This document shows, piece by piece, positions 15,492 through 23,098 of a stretch of 25,684 nucleotides of DNA (the first letter of the stretch is position 1; each line of letters begins with the position of its first letter). The DNA is taken from NCBI GenBank assembly GCA_964639175.1, contig CAZXCE010000039.1, positions 1-25,684 on the forward strand, given 5' to 3'. The DNA comes from JACQXX01 sp964639175 (GTDB taxonomy: Bacteria; Acidobacteriota; Blastocatellia; Chloracidobacteriales; Chloracidobacteriaceae). The notes beneath the pieces were generated by a model that searched no databases, was not told the origin of the DNA, and worked only from the letters and a program-made list of their open reading frames with translations. The position numbers were made by a program, and so were the translations under genes.

Positions 15492-17465
15492 ATGGACGAA
15501 TTTCAAAAGACATCTGGGGAGCCTTCCCTGGAATCTCAATCTGCGATAGCTATTCTGCGAACCCGCCGGGATGCCGAACTGGCCAGCTATTTTTTCTTCA
15601 GCCCGGCCAAAATTCTGGGCAATGTCGCCCTGCGCGAACCCCAGGAAGAAGCCTATTTTGCCCTGCGGCGGTATTTCAGCCACGCTCAAAAATTGCCGGC
15701 CATGGTTGAAATTCCCACCGGGTGCGGGAAAACCGGCATTATCTGTATTGCTCCATTTCGGATTGCCCGTGGCCGGGTGTTGATTGTGGCGCCCAATATC
15801 ACGGTTCGGGACACCCTCGTCCGGTCGATTTCCTGGGCGGAAAACACAAGTTTTTCCGAACGCAGCAACTTTTACTTAAAGTGCAAGATTTTCTCATCGC
15901 CGGCGGAGTTACCCAGAGTCACGGTGCTCGAACGTGGCCGGACAAGCCTCGAAGATTGCCTGCGGGCTGACATCGTGGTGGCCAATATCCAGCAACTGGT
16001 TGGCTGGCTTGAGGTGTTTGACGAGCGATTTTTTGATTTCATCATTGTTGACGAAGCCCATCACGTTCCGGCTGAATCGTGGCAAAAAGTTGCGCTCTCC
16101 TTCCCCGCCGCCAAAAATGTGTACCTCACCGCCACGCCGTTTCGGAGCGATAGCCAGCCAATTCGCGCCCGCTCAATTTATCAATACCAGCTTTCACGCG
16201 CCATCCAAAACGAGTACATCAAAAATATTGTCCGGGTGGATGCCGTCGCCTCGCGGTTAACCTTTACCCTGGAAGGTCTGACCCGTGAGTTTTCATTCGA
16301 TGAAATTGCAAAGCTGCGTGAGGAATTCTGGTTTTCCAAAGGTGTGGCCCTGTCTGAAGTGTGCAATCAGACGATTGTGGCGCACAGCATTGCCTTGTTA
16401 AATGAAAAACGACAGGATCAGATTTTTCATCAACTGATTGCCGCCGCCTGCTCCATTCGCCATGCCCAGCAACTGGTGGCCTTGTATTGCACGGCTGGAC
16501 TGCGAGCAACCTATGTGGCCAGCCAGGGTATGACCCGCGAAGAACGCGAAGCCCGGCTCAGAGCTTATGAAAGCGGCGAGTTTGACTGCATTGTCCAGGT
16601 GGGCATCCTGGGCGAAGGTTATGACCATCCAAATGTATCAGTCGCCGCAGTGTTTCGGCCCTACCGCTCGCTTTCTCCGTATGCCCAGTTCGTAGGGCGA
16701 ACACTGCGCCGCATTGATCGCGGCAACGGCAGTGATAATCTGGCCCACATCGTCGGCCACGTCGGCCTCAACCTCGAACCACTCTGGATCGAATTTAAGC
16801 GCGAAGCCCGGAAACAGGGGCATTTTCGACATTCAGCCGAACCCCAACCCGAACGTGAATCGTTAGACGAAGCAACTGAAACAAACGACGCAAACCTGCC
16901 CACGATTATTGATCAAGAAATTGCCGGATTGGACATTGATATTTTTCTCGCTAACCTGAGCGTTCAAACCGGCTATCGGGAAGTTACTGGAGGTGAAGTT
17001 ATGGCTATTCTCACGACATTGACCCACGCGGCATCCGAAACCGATGTTCCAATGCTGGAAACCGTTCGAACCCAATCATCTGGAGCTGAGCCTGACGTGG
17101 TGCCCCACATCCTGGAGTTGCGACCCGATTTGGAGCGCGCCAAACTTCGCCAGCGGCTCAATCAGGAAATCCGTCGGGCAGCCGGATTTATCCTCTATGA
17201 ACTGGGTCTGGAAGATGATGGCAGCCTGGCAGCGGTGCTTGGGGAACACGGCGAACAAACCAATTATGAAGTCATCATTCGGGCGCTCAATCGGGAAATC
17301 AACCATGCCCTGCACAAAGACCAGGACCATTCCCATCGTGAAGACTGGCTGCAAGAGGAACTCGAAGCCGCCTTTGCCCAGACCAGATCGTTACGTGATA
17401 TGTTGCTGTTTAAAATTCGACTGGTGACCAACGCGCACCGGCAGAAAAAACAGAAGAAAGTTTAG
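15492..17465 (+). CDS. DEAH-box superfamily 2 helicase/ATPase
   Basis: The 657-residue product has a full SF2 core resembling the helicase part of type I/III restriction subunits and UvrB/XPB-like proteins. Motif I is PTGCGKT (75-81), motif II DEAH (187-190), motif III LTATPF (212-217) and motif VI FVGRTLRRID (from 400). GILGEGYDHPNVS precedes motif VI. The ~210 residues after residue ~450 match no domain I recognise. They contain acidic and helical stretches such as DLERAKLRQRLNQEIRRAAG and end in a basic tail. No nuclease motif, methylase or specificity subunit is visible in or around it, so a restriction role is not supported. AGGAAAAA lies directly before the ATG. It is divergent from the TetR gene and appears to be transcribed alone. 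Confidence 0.88.
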   Translation: MDEFQKTSGEPSLESQSAIAILRTRRDAELASYFFFSPAKILGNVALREPQEEAYFALRRYFSHAQKLPAMVEIPTGCGKTGIICIAPFRIARGRVLIVAPNITVRDTLVRSISWAENTSFSERSNFYLKCKIFSSPAELPRVTVLERGRTSLEDCLRADIVVANIQQLVGWLEVFDERFFDFIIVDEAHHVPAESWQKVALSFPAAKNVYLTATPFRSDSQPIRARSIYQYQLSRAIQNEYIKNIVRVDAVASRLTFTLEGLTREFSFDEIAKLREEFWFSKGVALSEVCNQTIVAHSIALLNEKRQDQIFHQLIAAACSIRHAQQLVALYCTAGLRATYVASQGMTREEREARLRAYESGEFDCIVQVGILGEGYDHPNVSVAAVFRPYRSLSPYAQFVGRTLRRIDRGNGSDNLAHIVGHVGLNLEPLWIEFKREARKQGHFRHSAEPQPERESLDEATETNDANLPTIIDQEIAGLDIDIFLANLSVQTGYREVTGGEVMAILTTLTHAASETDVPMLETVRTQSSGAEPDVVPHILELRPDLERAKLRQRLNQEIRRAAGFILYELGLEDDGSLAAVLGEHGEQTNYEVIIRALNREINHALHKDQDHSHREDWLQEELEAAFAQTRSLRDMLLFKIRLVTNAHRQKKQKKV

Positions 17466-17707
17466 GGTTTAAGTCTGATGCCAATGTGGGCTGAGGGTAT
17501 CGGGCTAAGGGCTGAGGGAAATACAATTCTTTCAATAGTTTCGCCTTCCCGTCATAAGTACCTTACCGAAAATTTCCAGACATTTTGAACCACGAAATAC
17601 ACGAAATACACGAAAAAAACCAAACACTTCCAACGTTCAATCGCTCAGGAAACTTTTGACAAGGTACTTACGAGGTTTTCATTCGAAAATGATATTTGGT
17701 TCCTTGT
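17466..17707. repeat. Convergent intergenic region with several short repeats
   Basis: The gap after the helicase has GGGCTGA-type heptamers at 17488-17518 (GGGCTGA, GGGTATC, GGGCTAA, GGGCTGA, GGG). It also holds an ACGAAATAC direct repeat inside a CCACGAAATACACGAAA-like string around 17590-17616. A 10-bp inverted repeat, TAAGTACCTT (17555-17564) with AAGGTACTTA (17661-17670), encloses the latter. ACGAAATACACGAAA-type strings are common in intergenic DNA of many bacteria. No gene is supported. Confidence 0.65.
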
Positions 17708-18370
17708 TCATCTTTTTGCCAAAGCCAGGGCACCACACACTGAACCCCAAACTGGATGATCATTCCAGTTGATATCTTGAGCAAGATCAACCAGTTCTGG
17801 TTGACGAGCAAGCAGGCTGGCTTCAATTCCAAAGCCGTTATTGCAAATCAATTGAGCTATCTGGCAACCCTGATGACCCATAGCCCCCTGGGGAACTGAC
17901 ACCAGCTTCAGTGGCGGCACAACGGGTTGGGCGGACCGTGGTTCAACCCAGCGCAATCCATCAGTCGTCGGTTCAAAATAGCCTTTTTGTAATGACCTTC
18001 CTGATCGAGCTGCCTGAGTCAATTGGGCAATTTGTTGGAAACATTGAGAAAAAACTGCTTCAGCCAGCGGGGAAAATTCCTGATGCTCCGATTCAGAAAT
18101 TCCCACAATCGCAAAGTTTCGACGAAAATGAGCCTGCCATAATCGTTCAAAAGCCTGTGTCGGCGTCGTTGCTGGTTGCTGAATATCAGCCACCAGAAAT
18201 TGCTGGGCAGGGGTTATAAACGCCCGAATGAAGACCGCCGGGGTTCGATCCGTGCCTAGCGAAAGAAATCCGATGTCCTTCAACTGGTCGAGTTCAAAAG
18301 ACTGAATTGGATTTTGATTACTGGTAAGGGTGAGTGTCCGATCAGTGACGGTGAAGGTAGGGATATTCAT
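17708..18370 (-). CDS. Hypothetical protein, unrecognised family
   Basis: I do not recognise this 220-residue protein. It has no signal peptide or membrane helix and reads as a soluble mixed alpha/beta protein. Notable stretches are FVADIQ-like beta segments early (residues ~50-65), a helical middle (PLAEAVFSQCFQQIAQLTQAA) and a conserved-looking C-terminal part (GCQIAQLICNNGFGIEASLLA). Steady codon use and absence of internal stops support it as a real gene. The frame stays open to 18445, but that extension encodes the periodic GTRNPEP peptide produced by a GGGTTCC heptamer array, so the Met at 18370 is the sensible start. The array ends one base before this ATG, so there is no ordinary ribosome binding site. 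It may follow the propeller gene in one transcript (265-bp gap). Confidence 0.7.
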   Translation of the reverse strand: MNIPTFTVTDRTLTLTSNQNPIQSFELDQLKDIGFLSLGTDRTPAVFIRAFITPAQQFLVADIQQPATTPTQAFERLWQAHFRRNFAIVGISESEHQEFSPLAEAVFSQCFQQIAQLTQAARSGRSLQKGYFEPTTDGLRWVEPRSAQPVVPPLKLVSVPQGAMGHQGCQIAQLICNNGFGIEASLLARQPELVDLAQDINWNDHPVWGSVCGALALAKR

Positions 18371-18371
18371 T

Positions 18372-18406
18372 GGGTTCCGGGTTCCGGGTTCCGGGTTCCG
18401 GGTTCC
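18372..18406. repeat. GGGTTCC heptamer tandem repeat (5 copies)
   Basis: Five perfect copies of GGGTTCC end immediately before the start codon of the minus-strand hypothetical gene. An inverted fragment, ACCCGGAACCC, is at 18618-18628, so the array can pair across about 210 nt. Five identical copies suggest recent expansion by slippage. Confidence 0.93.
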
Positions 18407-18635
18407 GGGAAATAATAAAAAAGCCGTTATCATCCTCAGAATCATTCCTCAAAAAGAAGGCTCTCTGGTATTTGCCGTGGAAATTGGCATTCTGATTAAA
18501 ACCTGAATCTGTAATCCCTTTAGAATCAATTCCTGTTTTTGAACCGATGTTGATTTCCAGGGGAAATACCAAAGAGCCAAAAAGAAGGTAACGGCAATAA
18601 GTCACCTGACGGTGCCAACCCGGAACCCTAAGTTC

Positions 18636-19538
18636 TTAGAGTCCAGCTATTTCAAAGAGATAATCAGTGTCATAGCACCGGACATACAGCAAATTGTTTT
18701 TGCGCAGGATCAGTTCAGGGGCGGTTTTGAGTTTGATTTGCTGGAGGATTTCACCCGAGCGTTTATCAAGCAGGTACAGGTAATCGGGTTCTGCCGTAAA
18801 CCCATAGCCGCTGATAATAACATCCCCAACAATTTCAAACGTTTGCGAATTACATACCTGAGGCTTGCTGCTCCAGAGGATTTTATTCTTACTCGTATCA
18901 ATCGCACTCAGATAGCCGTTCATTCCATTTGACACTTTGGCATAGCCCATATGGAAGTAGGACACATACAGGATTTTCCCTTCCTGGACAGCCCACATGA
19001 CCGGCATTTTGGCCTCTTCTTTTTGGTTGAGGCCGCGAGGATAGGAAAATTGTCCAAAATCATAGGCGTGTTCGACGGTGCCACGCTTTTCATTCACGGC
19101 AAAGAAAAAGGTTCCATCGGCATAATGTTCGCCATAGATCAAAAAGGTCAGGTTTGAAGATCGGATGGCCTTGACCAGCAGAAAATCCAGATAGCGGGCT
19201 GGAATGATGTCGGGAGTATTTCCAGGGTCATTGAGATTTGGATTGGGAACCCGATAGACCGGTACCGAAAGTTGATTGTTTTTGAGCCAGTCTCCTCCAT
19301 CTGTGATGTGATTTCGGCTGGTTGAAAGTTGTTTGAGTGTAATGGGCGATTTTTTGGGAGTTACGGTGCCGGGAGGGATTTTTTGGAAGACAGGTTCAGG
19401 TAAAACCTCACAATCAATTGAATTGATTGCCCGAACTGATTTTGATTGCGCTCGCAAACTGGAAAAATTTGGAATTGCGGCGCTCCCAAGCGCCAGCAGA
19501 ATGACCATGCCATACAGTTGAAGTCGAAAAAACGACAT
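18636..19538 (-). CDS. Exported beta-propeller-like (PQQ-like repeat) protein
   Basis: The 300-residue product starts with a signal peptide (MSFFRLQLYGMVILLALGSA, probable cleavage near LRAQ at about 31). The C-terminal half shows beta-propeller blade patterns: YLSAIDTSKNKILWSS, then YLYLLDKRSGEILQQI, then LLYVRCYDTDYLFEI. These resemble PQQ-like or WD-like repeats in which a value is displayed, named and compared. The protein is probably periplasmic or secreted, and no enzymatic residues can be identified. An AGGAGG ribosome binding site 10 nt before the ATG fixes the start. It is small for a complete propeller, so it may be a partial propeller or one that oligomerises. Confidence 0.75.
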   Translation of the reverse strand: MSFFRLQLYGMVILLALGSAAIPNFSSLRAQSKSVRAINSIDCEVLPEPVFQKIPPGTVTPKKSPITLKQLSTSRNHITDGGDWLKNNQLSVPVYRVPNPNLNDPGNTPDIIPARYLDFLLVKAIRSSNLTFLIYGEHYADGTFFFAVNEKRGTVEHAYDFGQFSYPRGLNQKEEAKMPVMWAVQEGKILYVSYFHMGYAKVSNGMNGYLSAIDTSKNKILWSSKPQVCNSQTFEIVGDVIISGYGFTAEPDYLYLLDKRSGEILQQIKLKTAPELILRKNNLLYVRCYDTDYLFEIAGL

Positions 19539-20255
19539 GAATATTGATCCTCCTGATCAAACGAGACAAAAATAAGAAACAACAACCTTGCTCTGATGCT
19601 GTGAGCGGCTGTTTTTTTGTTTTTCATAACCCAGAACCTTCATTGGGGTTGAGAATAAGACAACTTGCCTGGAAATATCGAGTCGTTCTAACTGATCGAA
19701 ATACCCAGGACTGAAGAAAAACCGGCCATACTTGTTTGCACTGAGATCGCTGGATAAAAAAACAATCAAGTTATTCAACGAAATAAACTTAGCGAACCAC
19801 TGGCCGCTGACTGCTGACTCCAAACTGGCATCATGTGAAATCAGTCATGTGAAAAAATTACGAGGTCAAACTATTGCTCACGGCTGAGACATGCCCAAAT
19901 TGCCAGCCCTGTGAATAATGAGTTCAACTCTTTTGAAATGTTGGATTTGCGTAAACTTTGAGTTCAGTTTTGGGAACGTAAAATCCCAAAATCGGACACT
20001 TCTTTCGGTAAATCAGGAGTGAAAAAGTTGATCAGTTGATCAGTCATTACGGTCATCGTCGGGGATGAGATGAGGAACTCGTTTATTTTCAGGTGCTTGA
20101 GTGTGTTAAAGCTCGATTCCCCAAGAGTTGTAAAATTATTCGGCCCCGGTTTCCCTCTTCGCCAGGTTGTGGCACAGTGGGTGCACTACAGGTCCTGAAA
20201 ATTTTCCAATGAATCGTCGCACTGGAAATTTATTGCTGAATGGAAGGACAGATCA
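19539..20255. other. 717-bp gene-free divergent region
   Basis: No frame here looks coding. The stretch holds two GCTGACT heptamers (19806-19819), a perfect 8-bp hairpin at 19968-19991 and a TTGATCAG direct repeat at 20028-20043. The promoters of the propeller gene and the Tat-exported epimerase gene should lie here, but I cannot assign them confidently. Confidence 0.6.
19968..19991. other. Perfect 8-bp hairpin
   Basis: TTTTGGGA (19968-19975) and TCCCAAAA (19984-19991) form a perfect stem with an 8-nt loop, in the gene-free region about 265 bp before the Tat-exported epimerase. Its AT-rich outer part gives a run of A after it on the plus strand and after it on the minus strand, so a terminator is not favoured. 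Function is unknown. Confidence 0.4.
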
Positions 20256-21425
20256 GTGATGTCACACTCACGAAGAGACTTTTTGAAAACTTCAGCCATG
20301 GCTGGAGGCGCTGCTTGCCTTGGCATTGAAGGCTTAACGCAACAACAAACCACCCCCCAACAACCTGCCGCGTCGGCACCAGCGACCGCGTCAACGCCTC
20401 AAAAGGCACCGAAACCACTCAAAATTCTGATTTTAGGTGGTACCGGGTTGATTGGTCCGTATCAAGTTCAATATGCCCTGGATCGTGGCCACAAGGTTAC
20501 GATGTTTAATCGGGGGAAAACACATCCAGATTGGTTCCCGAATGTCGAGCGCTTGATCGGTGATCGCAACACCGGTGATGTCAAAGCGCTCAAAGGTCGT
20601 GAATGGGACGTGGTCATTGACAACCCGGCATCAAAACCAAGCTGGGTCCGCGACACCACCGAAGTACTGAAAAATTCAGCCAAACAATATGTCTTTATTT
20701 CATCTATTTCCGTGTATGCCGATACCAGCAAGGTCGGTATGGATGAAACAACCGTCACCGCAACCACTGACGATCCAGATCCTGAAAAGGATGTGATGAA
20801 AAATTATGGTGCGCTCAAGCGGCGGTGCGAAGAGACGGCTGAGAAAGCTTTTCCAGGACGCGCGCTGATTATCCGCCCAGGATTGATTGTGGGCCCTGGC
20901 GATTATTCTGACCGGTTTTCTTACTGGCCGCTCCGCATTGATCGTGGTGGTGAAGTAATGGCCCCGGGCGACCCAACCGATCCGGTTCAAATCATTGATG
21001 CTCGTGATCTGGGCGAATGGTGTATTCGAATGGTCGAGCAGGGGGATGTGGGCATTTATAACGCAACCGGCCCGAAAGCCCAGCTTTCAATTGCGGAAAT
21101 GCTCTATGGCATTCGTGCCGTGACGACCTCAGACGTCAGATTTACCTGGGTAGACACAAAATTCCTCGAAGAGCAGAAAGTTCAACCCTGGTCGGATATG
21201 CCGGTCTGGGTGCCCCCAATTGGTGAATCCGCCGGATTTGCCACCTGCAGTATTGCCCGTGCCCTGGCCAAGGGCCTGACGTTCCGTTCACTGGCTGATA
21301 CGGCCAAAGCCACCCTTGACTGGTACAAAGCGCTTCCACCTGACAGACAGGCCAAGCTCCGTTCCGGAATTTCACCACAACGCGAAGCCGAAGTCCTGGC
21401 TGCCTGGCACGCCCGAAAGAAATAA
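20256..21425 (+). CDS. Tat-exported NAD-dependent epimerase/dehydratase-like protein
   Basis: The 389-residue product starts with a twin-arginine signal, SRRDFLKTSAMAGGAACLG, followed by a Gln/Pro/Ala/Thr-rich linker (about 28-50). The mature part is an extended-SDR Rossmann fold with LGGTGLIGPYQ near residue 60 and a YGALK active-site motif in the middle. Export through Tat fits a protein folded with its nucleotide cofactor. The substrate is unknown; relatives act on nucleotide sugars or are RNA-binding SDR homologues. Translation can start at GTG 20256 or ATG 20259. GGAAGGA at 20242-20248 is 7 or 10 nt away respectively, so either is possible. The gene appears solitary, preceded by a long non-coding region. 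Confidence 0.9.
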   Translation: MMSHSRRDFLKTSAMAGGAACLGIEGLTQQQTTPQQPAASAPATASTPQKAPKPLKILILGGTGLIGPYQVQYALDRGHKVTMFNRGKTHPDWFPNVERLIGDRNTGDVKALKGREWDVVIDNPASKPSWVRDTTEVLKNSAKQYVFISSISVYADTSKVGMDETTVTATTDDPDPEKDVMKNYGALKRRCEETAEKAFPGRALIIRPGLIVGPGDYSDRFSYWPLRIDRGGEVMAPGDPTDPVQIIDARDLGEWCIRMVEQGDVGIYNATGPKAQLSIAEMLYGIRAVTTSDVRFTWVDTKFLEEQKVQPWSDMPVWVPPIGESAGFATCSIARALAKGLTFRSLADTAKATLDWYKALPPDRQAKLRSGISPQREAEVLAAWHARKK

Positions 21426-21434
21426 CCTTTCTGT

Positions 21435-21515
21435 GAATTATGAATTATGAGTGATGGAGATGATGTCCGACCTGAGCCATAGACATGGCTTCTGGTTCAT
21501 CATTCATAATTCATA
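21435..21515. repeat. Palindromic element built of GAATTAT/GAGTGAT heptamers
   Basis: The 18-nt arms 21439-21456 and 21498-21515 match in inverted orientation at 17 of 18 positions. A central AGCCAT-agac-ATGGCT hairpin (21475-21490) sits between them. The left arm consists of the heptamers GAATTAT, GAATTAT, GAGTGAT. A fragment with the same heptamers is at 4654-4670 on the other strand. It lies between the epimerase and transporter genes and may be a small dispersed palindromic repeat or act as a transcription attenuator. Confidence 0.75.
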
Positions 21516-21544
21516 GTTTCCAAAAAGAGCGTGTTTCAGGATAG

Positions 21545-21562
21545 AAAGGGAGGTTTTCCTTG
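21545..21562 (+). promoter_or_regulatory. Strong ribosome binding site deciding a TTG start
   Basis: AAAGGGAGG (21545-21553) is followed by six bases and then TTG (21560-21562). It fixes the start of the transporter at a TTG, because the next in-frame ATG lies about 40 codons in, inside the first membrane segment. Confidence 0.8.
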
Positions 21563-22915
21563 GAAGCCGAATCATATATTGAGAACGGTCCGGTTGGTCA
21601 AACCGAGCCGAACGGCCTGGTCCGTTTTTTGCAGCGGGTGGTGGATGTCCGCCCCCACGAAATATCGGCTTTGCTGATGGCTTGTGGGTACTTTTTTTGC
21701 CTGTTGTCGAGTTATTACATTTTGCGTCCAATCCGGGATGAGATCGGTGTTGCGGGTGGGGTGAATAACCTTCCCTGGCTTTTTACCGGTACGCTGGTGG
21801 CCACGCTGGTAGCCAACCCCATTTTCTCGACCCTCGTCGTCAAGTTTCCAGTCAAGCGGTTTATTACTTTTACGTACCTGTTCTTTATTGGAAATCTGAT
21901 CGTGTTTTATGGGTTGTTGAAAATACTTCCGCATGAAAAGACAGTTTGGGTGAGCCGGGCGTTTTTTGTCTGGATTAGCGTTTTCAATCTGTTTGTTGTG
22001 TCGATTTTCTGGGCCTTTATGGCCGATGTGTTTCATTCAAGCCAGGGAAAGCGGTTGTTTGGGTTCATTGGCGGAGGGGGGACCCTCGGCGCCATTGTTG
22101 GCTCTTCGATTACAGCGATCCTGGCCCAAAAAATCGGCACCATGAATTTGTTTCTCGTCTCAATCGCCCTGTTATGCGGTTGTCTGGCCTGTGTTTTTTG
22201 GTTCCCGACTCATTTTACAAAAGACGAAACGCGATCAACGGAGAAGCGCGAAACACACTATTCTGAAAATCCAATTGGTGGTGGAGTTTGGGCAGGAATT
22301 ATCCACACTTCAAAATCACCATATCTGCTTGGAATCTGTGCCTACATTTTGCTCTTCACCATTGGTTCAACCTTTCTGTACTTTCAGCAAACCTCAATCG
22401 TCGGCGCTGCTTTTCAAGATCGGGGCGCCCGGACTGCATTTCTGGCCCGGCTGGATTTGATGGTGAATGTGCTGACGATTGTCACCCAACTTTTCCTGAC
22501 CGGACGCATTATCAAATGGCTGGGTGTGAGCTTAACACTCGCGTTTTTGCCATTGATGAGTATGTTTGGATTTATTGGGTTAGGAGCAATGCCGTTACTG
22601 GCTGTGTTTGTCGGTTTTCATGTTTTGCGGCGGGCTGGAAATTTTGGTGTTTCCGGGGCCGTCCGTGAGGTGCTTTTCACGGTTGTAAGCCGCGAAGACA
22701 AATATAAAGCCAAGAACTTTATTGACACGTTTGTTTATCGGAGCGGCGATCAGATTGGGGCCTGGTCCAATGGCTTATTGGGTTGGATTGGCCTGAGTAC
22801 CCGAGGCATTGCCTGGGCAGCGGTCCCGATTGCTCTGATCTGGCTTGGCCTTGGTTTTTGGCTGGGCCGAAAACAAAAAGAACTGGCCAGTCAGGAGGGT
22901 ATCCCCGTGGCCTGA
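21560..22915 (+). CDS. Polytopic membrane transporter, ATP:ADP antiporter/MFS-like
   Basis: The 451-residue product has about 11-12 membrane helices. Near the N-terminus FFCLLSSYYILRPIRDEIG resembles the YTILRDTKD segment of ATP:ADP antiporter (NTT/Tlc) proteins from obligate intracellular bacteria and plastids. Proteins like this in free-living bacteria are often just called MFS transporters. A Gly-rich loop, GFIGGGGTLGAIVGSS, sits in the middle. Nucleotide exchange has not been shown for this type, and the substrate is unknown. Translation starts at a TTG (21560): AAAGGGAGG at 21545-21553 is 6 nt upstream, and no ATG or GTG fits. A strong terminator follows the stop, making it a single unit. 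Confidence 0.85.
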   Translation: MEAESYIENGPVGQTEPNGLVRFLQRVVDVRPHEISALLMACGYFFCLLSSYYILRPIRDEIGVAGGVNNLPWLFTGTLVATLVANPIFSTLVVKFPVKRFITFTYLFFIGNLIVFYGLLKILPHEKTVWVSRAFFVWISVFNLFVVSIFWAFMADVFHSSQGKRLFGFIGGGGTLGAIVGSSITAILAQKIGTMNLFLVSIALLCGCLACVFWFPTHFTKDETRSTEKRETHYSENPIGGGVWAGIIHTSKSPYLLGICAYILLFTIGSTFLYFQQTSIVGAAFQDRGARTAFLARLDLMVNVLTIVTQLFLTGRIIKWLGVSLTLAFLPLMSMFGFIGLGAMPLLAVFVGFHVLRRAGNFGVSGAVREVLFTVVSREDKYKAKNFIDTFVYRSGDQIGAWSNGLLGWIGLSTRGIAWAAVPIALIWLGLGFWLGRKQKELASQEGIPVA

Positions 22916-22965
22916 CGTTTTTCTCCCTGAAAGGTGGCTTCAGTGTTTGGCTGGAGCTTTTCCGT

Positions 22966-23032
22966 ATCCCCCTGCCACACACAGGCTTTTCGTTTCTGCC
23001 TCTCAGCCTGTGTTCTGCAGGGGGATTTTTTT
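22966..23032 (+). terminator. Rho-independent terminator
   Basis: An outer 10-bp stem, ATCCCCCTGC (22966-22975) with GCAGGGGGAT (23017-23026), and an inner 8-bp stem, ACACAGGC with GCCTGTGT, are separated by a 3x3 internal loop. Seven T residues (23026-23032) follow. It lies 50 bp after the transporter stop and before the AlaX gene. Confidence 0.85.
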
Positions 23033-23098
23033 GTTTACTCGACGCAGAAAAGTTGTCTATCGTTGTCGTTTTCATCCACTTTGCTCCAGGAAAAAATC

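Noticed and set aside
15492..17465. Type I restriction HsdR subunit
   Set aside because: The helicase motifs fit SF2, but no N-terminal nuclease motif is present and no HsdM or HsdS gene adjoins it.
19557..19823. 88-codon minus-strand frame upstream of the propeller gene
   Set aside because: No recognisable features, poor amino acid composition, and it contains the GCTGACT repeat; treated as intergenic.
22934..23098. Upstream extension of the AlaX-type gene
   Set aside because: The added frame covers the terminator hairpin and lacks homology; AGGAA before 23099 and the typical family N-terminus set the start.
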